DNA of 64,000 nucleotides from Oxytricha trifallax (lineage: Eukaryota; Ciliophora; Spirotrichea; Sporadotrichida; Oxytrichidae). The DNA lies in assembly GCA_000711775.1 (NCBI GenBank), contig ARYC01017701.1:38455-102454 (forward strand). The letters run 5' to 3'. The position numbers and the translations under genes were made by a program. Shown one piece after another: positions 46,801 through 59,995 of the stretch (position 1 is the first letter of the stretch; each line of letters starts with the position of its first letter). The notes below the pieces were generated by a model. That model ran no database searches and was not told where the DNA came from. It saw only the letters and a list, made by a program, of their open reading frames with translations.

Positions 46801-49800
46801 AAAGTTTTTTGGAATTAATGTAGAGAGTATTTACGCTTTCTATAAAAGTAAATTTACTGTTAAGACTGCTTCCATCAGTGGTTTAAATTACAAATTATAT
46901 AACATTTTGATTAATAATTATTTGGAATTAAATTATTTATTTTTTTATTTTTTAAATGTAAAGAGTGTATTCCGTATCTGTACACACTGTTTAGTTATAG
47001 GTGCAATTTTTTAAATAAAACAAAATATAGGTTTTTAATTTTTTCTTAATGTTATTAATAAATAATTATTCAATTGTCAAAAGGGATTACTTGAACATTA
47101 TCCCCTAAATATTAAATGATATGAGTTGGTAGAGTAGTTGGCAAAAATAGCTTTCTTGATGTCATCTCAATCGGCTAGTCCATTTTAGTAGTTAAAACTG
47201 CAATAGTAAATAAAAGAATATTTTGAGATTATTAATAATTAATATAGCAGTTGTTTTTTAAAAACATTTTATTTAATTTAAAGAGCTATGCAGATAAAGA
47301 TACCTAATTATAGGTTTTATAAGATATCAACTTAATGATAATATCAAGCAAATTTAATTGAGACTTAATTATAAATTATTTCCAAAAAATATGTAGCTTC
47401 ACGATTAATAAAACAGTATTTTTTGTCGATTAAGTCTCTATAAATATCTTATTTAAATGAAATATTTATTTTAATTTAAAATCTATATAATATATATTAA
47501 ATATTTATTTTTAGAATGGGTTTTAATGAAGACGATAAGTATTAAAAAAGTAAAAAATAATTTATAAAAATTAAAATTGATTAAATTACTATTTATTTTA
47601 GTATAATTTTATAATAGTAGGGTTCAGATGTGTTTGTAGTAGTTACTATAACCTAATATATATTTAAAATATAAAAAATTTATCATTGAAGTAAAATTTG
47701 CAAAAAATATTTCCTTAAAAATAATTTTTAAGAAAAAGCATAAATATCAAATAAAATTATTATTTATTTTAAATCTTCTATTATCATAAATATATTTTTC
47801 TATTTTAATTAAGTATTAAAAATCTAAATAATTAACTAGAAAATTAAGTGTAATTTTTTTCATTTTTTATAAAACTTCAATAAATATTATTAATGCAAAT
47901 TTATTTAGGATTAAGTAGTTTGGAAAGTTATTAGGATTAAAACATATAAATCTTGAAATTATTGTTTTTTCTCAAATAATGGGATATTTAAATTTCTTGT
48001 ATAAAAAAGTATTCCAATTTTTTATAGAATTTTAATAAGTTTTATTTCAATTAAAACAAGCATGTTACTAATTTTATTTAAAAAATAGAGTACTCGAGTT
48101 TATGACGAATTAAAGATTGCTCTGAATATTCAAAGACATAAAATATAAATAAGAATGAACTTTCATAGATAAGATATTTAGTTAAATAAAATCTCAGTAT
48201 GAGCTAATATCCAAAAAATATATTTTCTTGATACAATAATCTATACTCCTGAACAAAGTATGATATTTGAAACTTAAAATTGTAGATCAATATGTTTTTT
48301 ACAAATTTATAAGTATTTTATATTATTTGAATTTTAATATATAAAATACTATAATTTTTGAGTCTTTGCTCTTTAAAAATAAAATATTTGACTTAATCAT
48401 TAATTTTTTTATAATAAATATAAGATTTGAAAAACTATATATTTGTAAATTTCAGTTTTTGGATATTCGATAACATGAGTATTCGATTTCTTTATATATA
48501 TAGATTCATCTAATACTGCGACAGGTCTGGTACCCGGAGTCCCCATCTGAAAATAATAAGGTTGTGGTATATATTAAAATTTAAATCAAAAATATTATAA
48601 TTTATAAATAAATAACTAAGAGTAGATGTTATTTAATAATATTTTATGCAAATTGCAAATTCCAAATTGTTTAAACTAATTAATAAATGAAATTACATTA
48701 TATGTTAAAATGCCTTAAAAATAATTTGGAACATTATAAATAAGATTTTATAAAATTTAAATTAAAATAACACTCATTGAAAAGGTTTTTAAATTTATTA
48801 AATTAAAGCATAAATTCCGTAATATTTAATAAATTTACTTCTAATGTACAATTAAAAGTATAATATTTTTGTAATTTAAAATAAGAATAATCTATAAGAA
48901 TTAAATGGTAAAATCATTTTAACTTATAACAATAAGTTAATCTAATATTTAAAAAAATTTAATTTTTTTTAAATATTGAAGTTATTTAAAAAATTTAAAT
49001 TTACTATCAATTTTATATATTTTGTACAGTAATATAAACCTTAAAAAAGAAATAAATAGTTTTAAATCAATGCATTTTTTAAGAAAATTTAATCGAAAAT
49101 ATTTATCTAAATGTTGACTTTTTAAAGATTAAAAATAAGAATTATTTATTGGACATATATTTATCTTATCTTATTTCATATTTTTTAAGGCTTTATTCTT
49201 TTAAAATATTATTTTAATCTTATAAAGTTTATTTAAAGAATATAGGTTTATGAATGAGTACTCCAATATCTTAAACAATGGGATATGCGGGGTTAGTACT
49301 TGTAAATATATATCCAGATAACAACCCTGTAGTCAAAGTAATAAATCTAAAGTATTATGTAAATCAAATTAAATATACATAAGTAAATTCTACAAAACTA
49401 AAATATTCAATAAAAATTGATTAAAATTCTTTAAAAATAATCATATAATAAAAGAGGAGTTTTAATTAGGGAAATTTTTTAAATATAAATTACTTTAAAA
49501 TATTTTACGATTGTAATAGGTAAAAGTAATTTGTATGCCAAGTTAGGCGCCATAAAACATCTAAAATTTAAGGTATTATATATTTCCATAGATTTTATGA
49601 AAATAAGTTTTTAAATACGAAATAAAAATAAAAATTTTATTTTCATATTATATTTATAATTGAGTCATTATTGTATTTATTCTTATCAAAATCATTTTAT
49701 TAAAATATTTGTATTTAGTTATATATTCAATAAAATATGATCTGCTATTACTTAAATTTTACTTTTGATTGATTGTTACTCTTTATGCAAAATTTTTTTT

Positions 49801-52800
49801 AAATGTTTAAGAAAAATATATCCATTTTTCTTTAATAAGCTTTTAATCAAGAGAACTCTTCTATACAAATAATATAAATTATAGTAAATGAAAAAATAAA
49901 AATGAATTTTATATATTATTTTAAATATGTTACATAGGTATTTTGAATTAAAAACTTTTGATTATTTATATATAGCATTTCTTTCATTTCTAAGCCATTT
50001 ATATTAGAAAATATTGAAAATTAAAAATTGATTTTAGTAAAAATTATTATTGATACGAAATTAGCCAATATTTTTTAGTTATTGATTTTTTCCTTTACTT
50101 TTAAATTATTAAATACCCAAAAATGTTTTTTATACAATTCCTGTTTAATTAAAATTAATAACTGTAATGGCTGACAATCAAATATATATTAAAATACAAA
50201 AATCAAAAATAAGTATATCGTTATATAAAATATATCTCTTCTAAAAAATATTTATTCATTTTAAACCACTAAAATTTTGTAAATATATTTATGAATATGC
50301 AAAAGTTATACAAAGTAGAATAAAAATACATTATATTTGAAAATTTAAAAAAAAATTTAGTTTTTTTAAATTTTGAGGATTTTAAAAATTTTAGCATTTT
50401 TAACAATACATGTTTCGTTGTAAAAATAAAACTTACTTAGCTATGTATCTCAGAAATTATTAATTAAAGTATTTGATATTTGGATATTATTGAATAAAAT
50501 TATTAAAATACACAGTCAAAATTTAGTGATAAAATATAATTGAAAAAACTCAATTGCAACTAATTTAATAAATTTAAGAATATTAGCTGAATCTCATTTT
50601 TTATTGTAAATTAATTTTATATTATTTTTACAAATTATTAAATAATATTATGAATTTTTAAAATGAAGATCCTTCAAAAATTCCGATTGCAACTTATTAA
50701 GCAGCAATATCAATAATAATTATTATATCATTTTCAAATATATATTTATTTCTTTAAAATATAATTATAGAATAAAAAACAATGAGAACTATAATAACTT
50801 TTTATTTTATAAATGAGTTAGAAATTATCAACAAAAAATTCCTTTTTCATTTTAAATGGGAAAAGATGAAATATATTATAAGTAAAAATTAAGCATAATA
50901 TCAAAATTTATTTATTTTTAGTTCAATAAAAAGGAAGTATAAGAATATTTATTTATCAACTTATTAATAAATCTGCTTTTAACTTTTATCAAAGCCCAAA
51001 AAATTTTGAATATTTTTAATTTAAAAGTATTATCTAAGAAACTACTATATAAAAAAAAATATATTGTTTACTTTATAGATTTTATATTAATTTTAAATAA
51101 TATTTTTTATTGTTCTCTTAAATTTTGTGTATTTATCAACTAAGATAAAAAAAACTATATCTTTCTTTAAATTATTGAAAATATAATTTAGAATTATAAA
51201 TGTATATATTATTTTTAAGATTTTTCAAATTTAAGAAAATCAATTTTTACTCCAGATGAGTACGATGATACTGAAACCTTTAATATTATATTAATATTTG
51301 ATTAATTAAATTTTTTAATTTATTGTTTAATTTTTAATTCATTAAATGTTAAATTAGCTAGAAACTGTTTATAGATCTATCTTTTGATATCATTAATATA
51401 AATTTATATAATCTCAATAGATTAGTTATTCTAAATTAAAATATAATGTATTCAATTAGAAATTTAAAAAAAAGCTTGTAGTTTAAAATATAATTTTCTT
51501 TATTGCATTATTATGTTTATATTTGTTTATTATTAAACTATTTCCCCATTAATATCTTGAACTAAATCCAATTATTTGTATAAAAAATTATATATTATTA
51601 TAATTACAAATGAATAATTTTAGATTTTAACTGTGGAAGATGGAGTTGTGATCTTAAAGCTCTTAATTGTGGAAAATGTGGACTATGTCAAATGAGTATT
51701 TAATTCTTAGAGTATTGTAACATATTGCAAATATAATATATCAAATTTCAAAATTAAAATTAAAATTATATAATTAAACGAAAAAATTTAATAGTAGCTA
51801 TTTTAATATATTATCATAAATACTTTTATGAGTAAATTTACATATTATTTATAATTTAGTGGTACAGCTAACTTAGTTATCGGTTGTGATTTCTCGCTAT
51901 TATGGCATGATACCTAGTGTTGGCCAAGCTAGGATGGTCCTCGTAGTCTGCGAATTCATTAATATTTAGTATTTAATTAAAAAATAATATATTTTAATTA
52001 AATATAAATTAAAATATAATTAAATTATAAATTGAAAGTACCCTGTGAATGTGTCACTTATCGTGTAAGATGTGTATATCTTATCATCTAGTAAGTTAAA
52101 TCTCATCACTAAAAAATCTAAAAATTTAAATTAAAAAATATATATTATAATTTATTAACTACATTATCAATAAAAATATTTAAAAACCACTCCTGACATA
52201 GTTATTGGGTGTAAGCAATTGCAGTTTTAATTTCATATAATTTATTTTTAAATTAATAAAATTTCTAAATTATATGAATGAGAATTTAAAAAAGAAATTT
52301 AATTCATGATTACAATTATCTTAAAAAAAGAGAAAAAAAGAACTATATTATTATTTATAATGGTTAGAACTAATTTTAAGTTTTCTTTATAAGAATTAAA
52401 ATGATCTATGACATAATTCAATTTAAAAATAATAAAAAGCACATAGGAATTTGTTTATACTCATTATCTATGAGAATTATCATATACCCCTATAGTCTAT
52501 TTACTATTGTTAATAAATATTTAATTGCAACCTCTATTTTTTAATTTTAGCAATTAATTACATTTTAAATTTAAAACAATTAATCAATTAAATATCCATT
52601 AATTTTTAATTCAAACAAATTTAACTTAAATATATGAATTATAGATTAATTTTAAATTGAATATATTTTAAATCATTCTTTAAAATTACAAAATCTTTTC
52701 CGCTTATATTATTGTAGGAATACATTTGAAATTGGGAAATTATAATTAAATAAATCAAAATTAATTCAAATTAGTGGCAGTTAAAGTTGTCCAATTTAAA

Positions 52801-55800
52801 CGATCTTGGGCTCTTTCGATAGAGAATTCAAAATTAGCTGGACTTTGTAATTGGCGGTACTATTTTATTGCATTCCTGGAGCGAGATAACTTCGCTTTAA
52901 TTGAACACATTTTAATTCAATATTTTATACCCTCAAATTAAAGCGAAGTTATCTCGCTCCAGGGATGCAATAAAATAGTAACACCAATTACAAAGTCCAG
53001 CTAATTTTGAATTTTCTATCGAAAGAGCCCAAGATCGTTTAAATTGGACAACTTTAACTGCCACTAATTTGAATTAATTTTGATTTATTTAATTATAATT
53101 TCCCAATTTCAAATGTATTCCTACAATAATAAGTTAAATTGCTATATAAACTAAGATATTTATAATTATAGTGTCTTTATTTTATAGCAAATTATTATAT
53201 ATCTAAACTTAAACCAAATAATTAATTAAATTTAAATATAATAAAAAAATATATCTTAATTTTATAAATCACTCTATAAATATTTACTCTTTATAGCAAT
53301 TATATTAATAATATACCATTTATATCATAGTTCAGCAAATAATTATTCCTATTTAAATTATGCCAATGATCTTTAAAATAATTGACCATAAATTTGATTT
53401 TTTATCGTATTTAAATATCTTAACAATTATAATATAATATCGATGTCAGAATGAAGCAAATACAAACTTTGACCAATAGGATGTTTTAATTAATTATTTT
53501 TAAGAGAGACATTATGCTTTATTTTCAGAATTTATTTGCATAATTTAACTATTTTAATCATAAAATTTGGGGGGGAAGTTTCCTGCACCAAAACGGTAGT
53601 TTCTTGCCCCCTTCGGAAGTTTGCTGCCCCATACATAAAAATTGTAATTTTTATAAATTTCGAAAAATCTTTATCATCAATTTTGACGTATTATTTATAA
53701 TCTAGCATCCTATATAATTTCTACCTTGATACCTCATTTAAATTTTAATATATATCACATTAATTGTTAATATAAGACAAGTAGTTTAGCATTGTTTTAA
53801 TTTATTATTTGACAAAGAATAATAATAAACCTTGACAAAAATATATTATGAAAAGTATTCTAGTATATGATAATTGAAATTTATATTGTATGTTTCTATT
53901 GTATTATTGCCAAAAAATATAATATTTAATGTTAGGGGCGGGAAACGTTTTGGGGCAGGAAACTCCCCACCCTAAAATTTAATTAATAATGTAAAAATAA
54001 GGGGAAAATATTTTTGTTCGAGGGCATCACTTGCTAAGTTAACTTTATCAAATAAATTTTTGTCAAAAATTTTAATTTATAGAACTAAGAAATATAGAAC
54101 CAATTCTTTTATATATATTTTACCGAACAATATTTGAATTTAATTTTCTTAAGACAATATATTTAATTTTGTGTAATTACTAATTTCGATTTATAATATT
54201 TACCATAAAAATAGTTTAGAAGTGAAGGTTTTGATATGATTTTTATATAATATCTAATAAAATATAGAGTAACTAAAATTTACAGGGAACTTTATTTTAT
54301 AAGGCATATTTATTGAAATTTAATTATTTCTTGAATGATGCATGATATAAATGTCTATCTATTATATTATATGCTAGGCTAGATAGAAATGTTAAGTTTT
54401 TATATCTAATTTAAATAAATTTAGCACTTTAAAAATATTTACAGGATAAAAATATAATAATTTTTATATTAAATCATTTAAAATATATACATTAATTTCT
54501 AGTCTTATAACGAATATTTAATTAATAAAGGTAATAAAAAAATAAACACTAATTTTTTTAAAAATATTTTGATGTATAGCTCTTGTCGTAAACCCGAATC
54601 AAAGCCCCAAAACCCCTTAATGAGGTTTATAAGTGCTTTGATTTGAAGGGAATTCTTTAGGGGTTGGGGTTATTAATTAAATGCGAGACAAAAATAACAA
54701 GCTTTTGGAGTCTATTTATGATGAATAGTATTTTGATTTAGTGTTTAAACTGCGATATGGATGTGATATATATAGTGAATAAGTCAAACCAGTATTCAAT
54801 TATAAGTCAATTGTACTGCTCTTAAAACGAAGTCCATTAACTGTTCGCTATCACTGCTTGAAAGCTTTGTAATTGAAGAAAAAATACCTGATTTCTATGC
54901 CCTAAAATAAGTCAAAGCTCTAAATGAAGCATATTGACTATCTTATCAATGTAAAAAAACTTTAAAGTATTGGGCTCACTTCTCTCTAGACCAACGACAG
55001 GTCCCTGAGTTAAAGATTTCTGCATAATCTATTGTAAACATTTATAAACGAAATGATATCTCTTACAAAGGTCTGAATCGTATCAAGAAAGTGATTGATT
55101 TCCCTCTGCAACAACAATTTAAATTATATTTATGATTAAGTGCAGAGAGCTTAATAGAATAATATTAAGTTTATACATGCTGACGAGGCTGTGTTTACCT
55201 TCAAAACTATCATCTAGAAGTCTTGGTATAAGAAATATAGTTATATAGAAGTAAATGACTAGTAAGTCAAAGTACAAACAATGGCAATTCTTGGAGGTAT
55301 TAGCGAGGATGATGGTTTGGAAACTTATGTTATTCATCCTCGCTCAATTAAGACAGAGCAATATATCAAGTTCTTAGAACAGCTGAGAGAGAATTACCCT
55401 GAATAAGAGATTATACTGTTTGCTGATAGTCTTTCTGTTCATAATACAATAGAAACCAGGAAAAGTTATGAACAATTAAGAATAACACCAGTGTTAAACG
55501 TGCCTTACAGTCCATAGTTTAATGTAATTGAGCTCTAATGGGTTTTATTTAAAGGTCATTACAAGAAACTGCAACCATACCACTTGATGCATAACCTACC
55601 TATCAATACAGTAGAATTTATTGAAAGTTCAGCGAAGAGAGTATATAATTAGTTAGCTTAAAAGTGTTCTAAAGAAGGGAGAGTGAATGTATACAAATAA
55701 GTTTTAAAGCTAAGTTAATGAATACATAAATCACATTAAAAATTCTTTCGTAGGAGCTGGCTTCTCTTTCTTTTTTCCTCTTGTTACTTCCCTCCTCCTA

Positions 55801-58800
55801 GGTTTCTTCTCTTTCTGCCAGCTCCAGAATTTATGTTCATTGACTCTGGAAGCTAAATATTTCAATAAAGTCACTTGCTAATTCATACTTTGTCTGCGAC
55901 TTTCGTTCTCTGTGAAGCTTACTCTATTCCTTCATCAAGAAGATGCCATTACCAGATTTTTCTAAAGAGTAAAGCTATAAATCTTACTTGAAATATAAGG
56001 GTGCTTCTGCAGTTATGATAGCCAGCTCTCACTATTCTTGATCCCTTGTTTGTCTTTATCTTCTGAAGAGATAATGTCCCTTTTCTTATGAGATTCTTGA
56101 ATAATTTCTTTCAAGTAATCACCTTTAATTGTTTCAAGTATGCCAAAGAAATAGTTTATTTGACATCTGCTTCTTACCAAGCAGATACTGTGAAACCTCT
56201 GGGTCATTCATTGCATCATCATATATAAGTTAGTCACTGAGATTTCTGGATATTTTGGAATCTCTGCAAACTTTACATCTTAAGTTTTCAATGCTTTCTT
56301 CTCTTCGCAGAGTATCTCTCTTAGAAATGAAATTTTAGTACCTTCCATCGTTGGCAGGAACAAACCAACTACATAATCAAGATTAGTTGCTCTAAGTTCC
56401 TTACCTTGTAGCACCAGGTATCGGGTGTAAATCCTCATTGCTTCTAAATCTTTGAAACAATTCTTGTGCTTGCACTCATTTCATTGCATCATTCATTGAC
56501 TCCATCTTGTTTACAGATCTAGGTAATGATATTCAAATTTTAGATTATTGATTTCAATTATATACCTCTGTAAGACTTACTATTAAATATGGGCATCCTA
56601 TAGGGAGGTCAACCTCTAAGAAGAATATGGAGAAGGTCTTGAGAAATGGTTTTCAAACTTTAAAGATTGATATCAATTTCTACTGTTATAGTTCCATATT
56701 TTTAAATTTAAATTGGTACGTTCTTAATTAGGAGCTTTTTGAATGATAGTACTTAATTAGGAGCACCCTAATTTTAATCATAAATACCTCCTAAAGCAGT
56801 ACGTAATTAATTAGGTGCACCTCCTCAATTTGTACATGCTATAATAAACTTATTATTGAAATTTAAAATGTTAATTTATTCACCCAGATTAAGAGCTGGA
56901 TCGTTCCTTAGCGCTCATATTTCTTAAAAAACTTCCCTTGAACCTTTTAGGGTTGCAAAGCTATCAAATAACCTCTCAATAAAAGAGCCATTTTTATAAT
57001 TTTAAATTCAAATTTAAATATGAGTGCTCACATTATAAGAAAAACAACAGCACTTCCATCTAACTTAATGAGACTTACTTTTGGCAGCAAAAAAAATTGT
57101 GATAGCTGTGAGATGAACTCTCATAAGGAACTACCGGAGTTATCACTTGAAGTCTCTGTTACAAAATAGAAATTATTAATAGAAAATAAATGGCAAACAA
57201 GTGTGTGGGAGACAGAGAGGAGGAGAAAGTTAGAAATGAAAATTCAATGTAATCAGAGGAAGTTGAAGTATATTTTTGTGAGAAGTGTGAAAGAGACTTC
57301 ACTCATAAATCTCGCTGGTACAGGCATATGTAGGTCCATAAGGAAGCTAAGCCTACTGTATGCTTAAAGCATGACAAAGTTGATGAAAAGTATGATTGCT
57401 TTGAGTGCCAAAAGCAGTACTCTCATACAAGAGATTTAAAGAAGCATCTATTAAAAACCCACAAGTAAGAAATAAAAGTTAAAGAGCAAGACACGCGACT
57501 GAAGTTGCTCAACAAAATAAAAGCAAGGGAGCCTCTTTAAGTTGATGAGCTTTAACAAGCAAGTGAATCCAGAATATTTGAGGATAGCAAGCATCTCTTA
57601 GCATCAGAAGTCACTAAAATCATGATTAAAATATAATACAAGAAAATTTCAGTACTTGCATAAATTTATTTAGATACTTCTCTTTAAAACTACCTAATTC
57701 TAGAGGATTTTTATGACAAGAAAGTTATTCAGGATCATCAGTATGCTTACAAAGTATATCCTATCAACTATCTCCTTTGTGATGATAAGTATTAAATGGA
57801 GTTTACTATTGCTGACACAGAATCTTCTAGGAATTTTGATCTCTACATCAAAGTACAGTATTGCCAAAATAGTGGCAGTTAGATATTTTCTGGTCATATT
57901 TTACAAAACTTTTGGGGTTTAGGTTTAGGGCGGTAATAGTTGTTGATGTAGTAGTAGTAGGTGTTGAAGTTAAAAAAAATATAGAAAAATTCTAGACCAT
58001 TCATGATCAATAAAGTTGACTTTAAATCCCTGATGTCTAAAATTCGTAATTTTTCAGATAACTTACTCCATATTTAGAGTAATATAAACCAATTTCTAAT
58101 TAATAATTAATATTCAAATCTAATATTGGAATAATGAGTATTAAATTCTCACTCAGGCTAAGTTTAAAGAGTGCAAATACTTAATAAAGCTAGATACTGA
58201 TCTCCTTGTCAAAGATCATGTAGCTTTCAGACTCCCACTATATGAATTGACCCTCAGAGATTTCATAACTGATTAAAGAAATCATTGATAGCTTGCATGA
58301 ATAGGAACCTGAACTATACAGGGAATCAAAGAGCTTCATAAGTTAGGCTTAGTTCACAGGGATCTCAAGCCTGAGAATATAATGTTGAACTTTTCACCTG
58401 TAAGAGTATCAATAATTTATTTCAAAAGAGCTTTAAGAGTGGAAATATCAAGACTTGGAAGTGTTATGGGAACTCACAGCTATCATCCAGAAAGAGAAGA
58501 CTAGAGAGATGGAGACTTTCAATGGGATGTGAGAGCTATGTCAGCAATAATAATAGAGTGCGATCTATCTCGCAATGATTACTACTCTTCAAGGTGCAAA
58601 AAGATTTAAAACAAAGAATAAAGCTATTTATTGTCAAAACGAGAGTATCTCAATCAATAAAACAAATGGCAGATTAAAAATCAATAATAATAAAACTAAT
58701 TTCAAGATCAGACGTATCCATAGAGCAGATAGAGTTGTGGTTGAGTAAGTTAATCTTCAGACATATCCCTCATGATCCAAAAGTTCATTTTGAGTGATTG

Positions 58801-59962
58801 AATTAAATACATTTACTATAAATTTTACATTAAAACCTATTAATAACCCCAACCCCTAACAAATTCCCTACAAATCAAAGCAATTATAAACCTCATTAAG
58901 GGGTTTTGGGGTTTAGAATGTGTCTAACTTTATATTGTTAATATAAATTTGATTTGAAACATTTAAATTAAAATATTTTTTTAATTTTTTTGTTAATTAT
59001 TAAAATGTGAAAATAGCTAGTCCTTACTTATATTAATAAATATTGAAGTGAATAATAAAAATTTAATTAATCATAGGATTTTTAGAGTACTATTTTTAAT
59101 CTTTTTTTTGTGAATTTATGTTTTAAAAATGCCCCCCTCAATTTGTTATTTATACTAATATTTGCTATTTTGTAATTCTATTCAATTATTTCGTATTTTT
59201 TTTTCCTAGTTCCCTTATAGTTGCAATAGTAATCATTTTATACTAAATAGTGCTTGTTGTCAAATTCAACTTAGCCACTGATGCAAAACCATTGTAGGAC
59301 TATATCATGTAGGCTTCTTCCAAACTCTTTAGATATAGTATTCTTAAAATAATAAATAGTTGCTATGGCTTTAATAAATTATATTTCAAATCAAAGTAAA
59401 AAAAATAGGTTTTGGATCTAAGAATTAGTTTAAAGACATTAAACTTTTTTCTAAATTAAATATTTAAATTATTGTTAATTTTTAATTTTAAAAAAAGTTA
59501 GTGTAATATTTATTAACTATTTTTTTTATAAAATATTTAAATTTAATTAATAATTTGCTTTCATACTTTTAACTAACATTTAAATAATATCAGGATAGGA
59601 ACATTATTAGCTTTTACAGAATATTTTGCGTATAAAGCTCCCGTGTTTGCATTTAAAGTATGAAATATTATAATTTAAAAAAAATTACTAATTACTATGA
59701 TATTCGGAAAATAATTCAACAAATTATTGTTATTAATAATAAAAATTATAATTAAAATATTTTAGGGTTTATTCAAGATAATGAAGTCAATTATTTATAT
59801 ATTATTATTTGTGCAAGAACTTATTGAATAAAAATTATAAAAGTGAATTTTTATTAAAAATTTTACTGTTAATTATATATTATAATAATTAATTTAATTT
59901 AAGTCGAACATGCTATTTTGTATCAAGCTAACATAATTTTTACTAAGGTTATAACAATAATC

Positions 59963-59995
<33 letters not shown>

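Larger units (their letters stand above)
54600..58915 (+). mobile_element. TBE transposon C, inserted in a locus B IES
   Basis: The left end CAAAGCCCCAAAACCCC and the right end GGGGTTTTGGGGTTTAG enclose about 4.3 kb with the standard gene order transposase (+), 22 kDa (-), kinase (+). It is closest to TBE A in sequence. It sits between locus B MDS7 (52112) and MDS6 (59255), so it must be removed together with that IES for the gene to work. Confidence 0.93.

Noticed and set aside
57700..57922. Overlapping ORFs on both strands
   Set aside because: The region is TBE-C kinase sequence plus the start of the insertion; these frames do not match the kinase frame.
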